A stretch of 8,055 bases of DNA, taken from Bdellovibrionales bacterium (lineage in GTDB: Bacteria > Bdellovibrionota > JAFGOL01). Of this stretch, positions 6,132 through 8,055 are shown piece after piece; positions within the stretch are counted from its first letter, which is position 1, and each line of letters starts with the position of its first letter. The stretch is taken from NCBI GenBank assembly GCA_022710165.1, contig JAKLHL010000063.1, forward strand, positions 1 to 8,055, written 5' to 3'. A program made the translations under genes and the position numbers. The notes under the pieces were generated by a model. It made no database searches and had not been told where the DNA came from. It worked only from the letters and a program-made list of their open reading frames with translations.

Positions 6132-6982
6132 TGAAACTTGAGTTCTATAAGATATGCTGTGCCGGCAATGACCTTGTTGTTGTAGACAATAGGAAAAAAA
6201 TATTCAATGCAGAATACCAGGACAACCTGGTAGAGATGTTGTGTACCAGGAATTTTGCCATAGGAGCTGACGGTGTGTGCTTTTTGGAATCGTCAGACGT
6301 AGCCGATTACTCTGTTAAGTTCTTTTCTTCTAACGGGGTAGAGAGTGATTTTAGCGTTAACGGCATAAGGGCAGCCATGCGTTTCGCCGGTGATAAAGAG
6401 ATAGCCGGGAACACCCACAAGGTAGAGACGCGAGCTGGTGTTGTAAAGGGCGAGATAAGTGATGATCTGGTCGGCACCCAGGTACCACAGATAAAAAAGC
6501 TGGACCTTAAGCACGAGCTTGAGATACCTCATCAATTCGAGAGCAGGATAGTAGAGGTAAGCTACATAGATTTTGGCGCAAAACATATGGTATTCAAAAT
6601 AGAAAAGATAGCCACGTTTGATGTGAAAGGTATAGGCGCTGTACTGAGCGGTCATACAAAGTATCAGCCTTATGGCATAGACGTAAGCTTCTACGATATC
6701 ATAGACGGACATAATATAAATATATCTACTCACGAGGTCGGTGTGGGCGGAGTAGTTCATTCCAGCGGTAATGGGGCTGTGGCCTGCGTTGCTGTAGCAG
6801 AAGCCAGGCACGAAGTATCAAGCCCAGTGATCGTTCACTACTGGGGCGGTCTTTCAAAAGTATCAAGAAAAGACAACGAGCTATTCGTAGAAGGAGAGGC
6901 AAGGATAGCTTTTACGGGCTTTATAACCTCTGACATGTTGAACTTTGACATGGACAGGATCAGGAAGAAACAGAACATATAA
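6128..6982 (+). CDS. dapF: DapF-fold protein lacking both catalytic cysteines (divergent diaminopimelate epimerase homologue)
   Basis: 284 residues, a full-length DapF-family protein (E. coli 274). DapF normally interconverts LL- and meso-diaminopimelate for lysine and peptidoglycan. Family landmarks: KICCAGNDLVVVDN (8-21), NFAIGADGVCFLE (42-54), the first active-site loop at 74-82, FGAKH (149-153), HEVGVGG (202-208), the second active-site loop at 211-219, and a C-terminal LFVEGEARIAFTG (252-264). The catalytic Cys of the usual CGNG loop is Ser76 (SVNG) and that of the CG[TS]G loop is Ser213 (SGNG). Substrate contacts also differ: the Asn of GNPH is Ala151, the Asn of NVEF is Asp185, the Arg of ERG is Val204, and the Asn of the NADG-type strand is Ser67. 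Asn14 and Glu203 are kept. No frameshift or stop is present, so the gene is maintained. Normal epimerase activity is unlikely; the real role is unknown. The symbol marks homology only. Confidence 0.85.
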   Translation: MMKLEFYKICCAGNDLVVVDNRKKIFNAEYQDNLVEMLCTRNFAIGADGVCFLESSDVADYSVKFFSSNGVESDFSVNGIRAAMRFAGDKEIAGNTHKVETRAGVVKGEISDDLVGTQVPQIKKLDLKHELEIPHQFESRIVEVSYIDFGAKHMVFKIEKIATFDVKGIGAVLSGHTKYQPYGIDVSFYDIIDGHNINISTHEVGVGGVVHSSGNGAVACVAVAEARHEVSSPVIVHYWGGLSKVSRKDNELFVEGEARIAFTGFITSDMLNFDMDRIRKKQNI

Positions 6983-6983
6983 G

Positions 6984-7484
6984 ATGTCTGCCAAGGTCTT
7001 TATATCCACAGGTTCCAATATCGGCGACAAGTTTAGATATCTAGAACTTGCAAAACAGAAAATATCTAATTTAAGACTAACGTCATTGATAAAGTGCTCA
7101 ACGGTCATGGTAACAGCACCCGTAGGTGTTGATAACCAGGATGAGTATTTGAACCAGGTCCTGTTGATAGAGACAGCTCTTTCACCGCTTGATCTGCTTA
7201 AGGAGTTTAAGGACATAGAAAAGGCGCTTGGCAGGAAACATAGGATCAGATGGGCTGAGAGGGAAATAGATATAGATATAGTTTGTTATGGCGACGTAGT
7301 TATGAAAACAGAAGAAATTACTATTCCACACGAGCAGATGCTTAATAGACTTTTCATATTAAGGGCTTGTGTTGAACTTATGCCGGACCATGTTGTCCCT
7401 TCTTATGGAAAGACCTTCCTACAACTCTATGAAAGCCTTGATGATAGTGTAAAACAGCAGAAAGTAAGGGCTTTTACAAGTTGA
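6984..7484 (+). CDS. folK: 6-hydroxymethyl-7,8-dihydropterin pyrophosphokinase (HPPK)
   Basis: 166 residues, the normal size for a stand-alone HPPK (E. coli 159). It transfers pyrophosphate from ATP to 6-hydroxymethyl-7,8-dihydropterin in cytosolic folate synthesis. Family landmarks: FISTGSNIGDK (6-16), APVGVDNQDEYLNQV (45-59) and the HPPK signature RWAEREIDIDIV (89-100), which fits the PROSITE pattern at every position. D96 and D98 are the expected magnesium ligands, R93 the conserved arginine after the A-E pair, and IPH (114-116) the usual C-terminal loop. The ATG is one base after the dapF stop (TAAGATG). There is no well-spaced Shine-Dalgarno, so translation probably depends on reinitiation from the gene before. 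An in-frame TTG at 6945 would lie inside dapF and adds no family sequence. Nothing looks damaged. Confidence 0.96.
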   Translation: MSAKVFISTGSNIGDKFRYLELAKQKISNLRLTSLIKCSTVMVTAPVGVDNQDEYLNQVLLIETALSPLDLLKEFKDIEKALGRKHRIRWAEREIDIDIVCYGDVVMKTEEITIPHEQMLNRLFILRACVELMPDHVVPSYGKTFLQLYESLDDSVKQQKVRAFTS

Positions 7485-7510
7485 CACGCTTCCCACAAAT
7501 GTTCTATAAG
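7481..7510 (+). promoter_or_regulatory. Sigma-70-type promoter of ssb
   Basis: TTGACA (7481-7486) is a perfect -35 hexamer. It is followed after 18 bases by TATAAG (7505-7510), 5 of 6 to the -10 consensus. The -35 contains the folK TGA stop (7482-7484). Transcription would start near 7517, leaving a leader of roughly 35 bases before the ssb ATG. This separates ssb expression from the operon upstream, with read-through still possible because no terminator is visible. Confidence 0.8.
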
Positions 7511-7541
7511 GGTTTAATCAATTACCGCTCTTAAAGCGAAT

Positions 7542-7546
7542 GGAGG
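7542..7546 (+). promoter_or_regulatory. Shine-Dalgarno that fixes the ssb start
   Basis: GGAGG sits 6 bases before the ATG at 7553. In-frame TTG (7547) and GTG (7550) lie too close to it to be used, so the ATG is the start and the protein begins MAGINKV. Confidence 0.88.
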
Positions 7547-7552
7547 TTGGTG

Positions 7553-8014
7553 ATGGCAGGGATTAACAAGGTCATTATCGTAGGAAGACTTGGACAGGAC
7601 CCAGAAGTAAGGTATACGCCGAACGGTCAGGCTGTCGCTAATTTTACAGTAGCTACCAGCGAGAACTGGACAGATAAATCAAGCGGGAGCAAACAGGAAA
7701 GGACAGAGTGGCACAGAATAGTGGTTTGGGGACGCCTTGCAGAACTTTGCAAAGATTACCTTAAGAAAGGAAGACAGGTATATATAGACGGGAGGCTTCA
7801 GACCAGGAGCTGGGACGACAGGGACGGAAAGAAACGCTATGTGACAGAGATAGTTGCAAGCACTATCCAGTTCCTTGGAACTTCTCCAGGAAAAACTGAA
7901 TCAGAGACAGGCGTTGATACCGGCGTTGAATATGTTAGTGATGCACCGGTGAATAATGTCCCTCCGTTTGACACCACTGTTACTCACGTAACAGATGATG
8001 AGATACCATTCTAA
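7553..8014 (+). CDS. ssb: Single-stranded DNA-binding protein
   Basis: 153 residues. SSB coats single-stranded DNA as a tetramer during replication, recombination and repair, and recruits partners through its C-terminal tip. Residues 1-109 form the OB fold: MAGINKVIIVGRLGQDPEVR, then VANFTVATSENW (28-39), TEWHRIVVWGRLAE (51-64), a GRQVYIDGRLQTRSW stretch (73-87) and TEIVASTIQFLG (98-109). The DNA-stacking tryptophans are present at W39, W53 and W87, equivalent to W40, W54 and W88 of E. coli. A linker of about 38 residues, shorter than in E. coli (178 aa total) and without a Gly/Gln-rich stretch, leads to the acidic tip DDEIPF, the partner-binding motif. It has its own promoter and Shine-Dalgarno. 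In many bacteria ssb precedes or follows rpsR; the next gene here lies outside the window. Confidence 0.98.
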   Translation: MAGINKVIIVGRLGQDPEVRYTPNGQAVANFTVATSENWTDKSSGSKQERTEWHRIVVWGRLAELCKDYLKKGRQVYIDGRLQTRSWDDRDGKKRYVTEIVASTIQFLGTSPGKTESETGVDTGVEYVSDAPVNNVPPFDTTVTHVTDDEIPF

Positions 8015-8041
8015 GCTAATAATTATTTTTATAATAAAAAA

Positions 8042-8047
8042 GGGGAG
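8042..8047 (+). promoter_or_regulatory. Possible Shine-Dalgarno of a gene beyond the window
   Basis: GGGGAG follows an AT-rich stretch after the ssb stop. No start codon is seen before the window ends 8 bases later, so a start just past base 8055 is possible. No terminator hairpin lies between 8015 and 8055, so the next gene may be co-transcribed with ssb. Confidence 0.35.
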
Positions 8048-8055
8048 CTGAGTTC

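Noticed and set aside
6293..6811. 172-codon open frame on the minus strand inside dapF
   Set aside because: It lies fully antisense to a gene with clear family sequence. Its protein is Tyr/Ile-rich with no recognisable domain, as expected from the complement of ATA- and GTA-rich codons.
6945..6983. Upstream TTG start for folK
   Set aside because: It lies within the dapF coding region, adds residues unlike HPPK, and the ATG at 6984 places FISTGSN at the usual distance from the start.
7526..7538. Small inverted repeat CGCT/AGCG in the ssb leader
   Set aside because: A 4-base stem with a 5-base loop and no T-run is too weak for a terminator or a confident regulatory hairpin.
8030..8035. Perfect TATAAT after ssb
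   Set aside because: No -35-like hexamer lies 16-18 bases upstream, the stretch is simply AT-rich, and a start here would fall within the candidate Shine-Dalgarno at 8042.
1..8055. CRISPR arrays, tRNA or rRNA genes, insertion sequences, prophage or attachment sites
   Set aside because: No direct-repeat array, transposase or integrase sequence, or RNA gene fold was seen. Nearly all of the window is accounted for by protein-coding genes.

Overview
The window looks like bacterial chromosome from a diderm (Gram-negative) organism. The case for two membranes rests on two exported SurA/PpiC-type periplasmic folding factors and a tiny lipoprotein of the LptM/YifL type. Composition is moderately AT-rich, and all genes share a marked preference for ATA (Ile) and AGG/AGA (Arg) codons. 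I therefore see no sign of recent transfer within the window. I cannot name the lineage. mfd followed by surA/ppiC-type genes is an arrangement I associate with deltaproteobacteria-like groups and some candidate phyla, but that is only suggestive.

Layout: about 41 bases (5971-6011) separate two divergent blocks. To the left (minus strand), four genes run without a gap: (i) a one-piece sigma-like / zinc-finger anti-sigma-like / transmembrane protein (4729-5970); (ii) mfd, the transcription-repair coupling factor (1311-4739), overlapping the previous gene by 11 bases; (iii) a secreted SurA-like protein whose parvulin domain has lost both family histidines (502-1296), with its Shine-Dalgarno sequence touching the mfd stop; (iv) a second, membrane-anchored SurA-N-type folding factor overlapping it by ATGA and cut by the left edge (1-505). 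To the right (plus strand) lie a 39-residue lipoprotein ORF (6012-6131), a DapF-fold protein overlapping it by ATGA (6128-6982), folK one base later (6984-7484), and then ssb (7553-8014) with its own strong sigma-70-type promoter (7481-7510) that overlaps the folK stop codon.

How they may work together: the left block reads as an envelope-linked regulator co-transcribed with a DNA-repair translocase and two periplasmic folding factors. The right block resembles the known lptM(yifL)-dapF neighbourhood, followed by folate synthesis and single-strand DNA binding. Two points stand out. The sigma/anti-sigma fusion carries a complete C-X25-H-X3-C-X2-C zinc ligand set. The DapF homologue has both catalytic cysteines replaced by serine and several substrate-binding positions changed, so it is probably not a normal diaminopimelate epimerase. 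mfd, folK and ssb otherwise look intact and ordinary.
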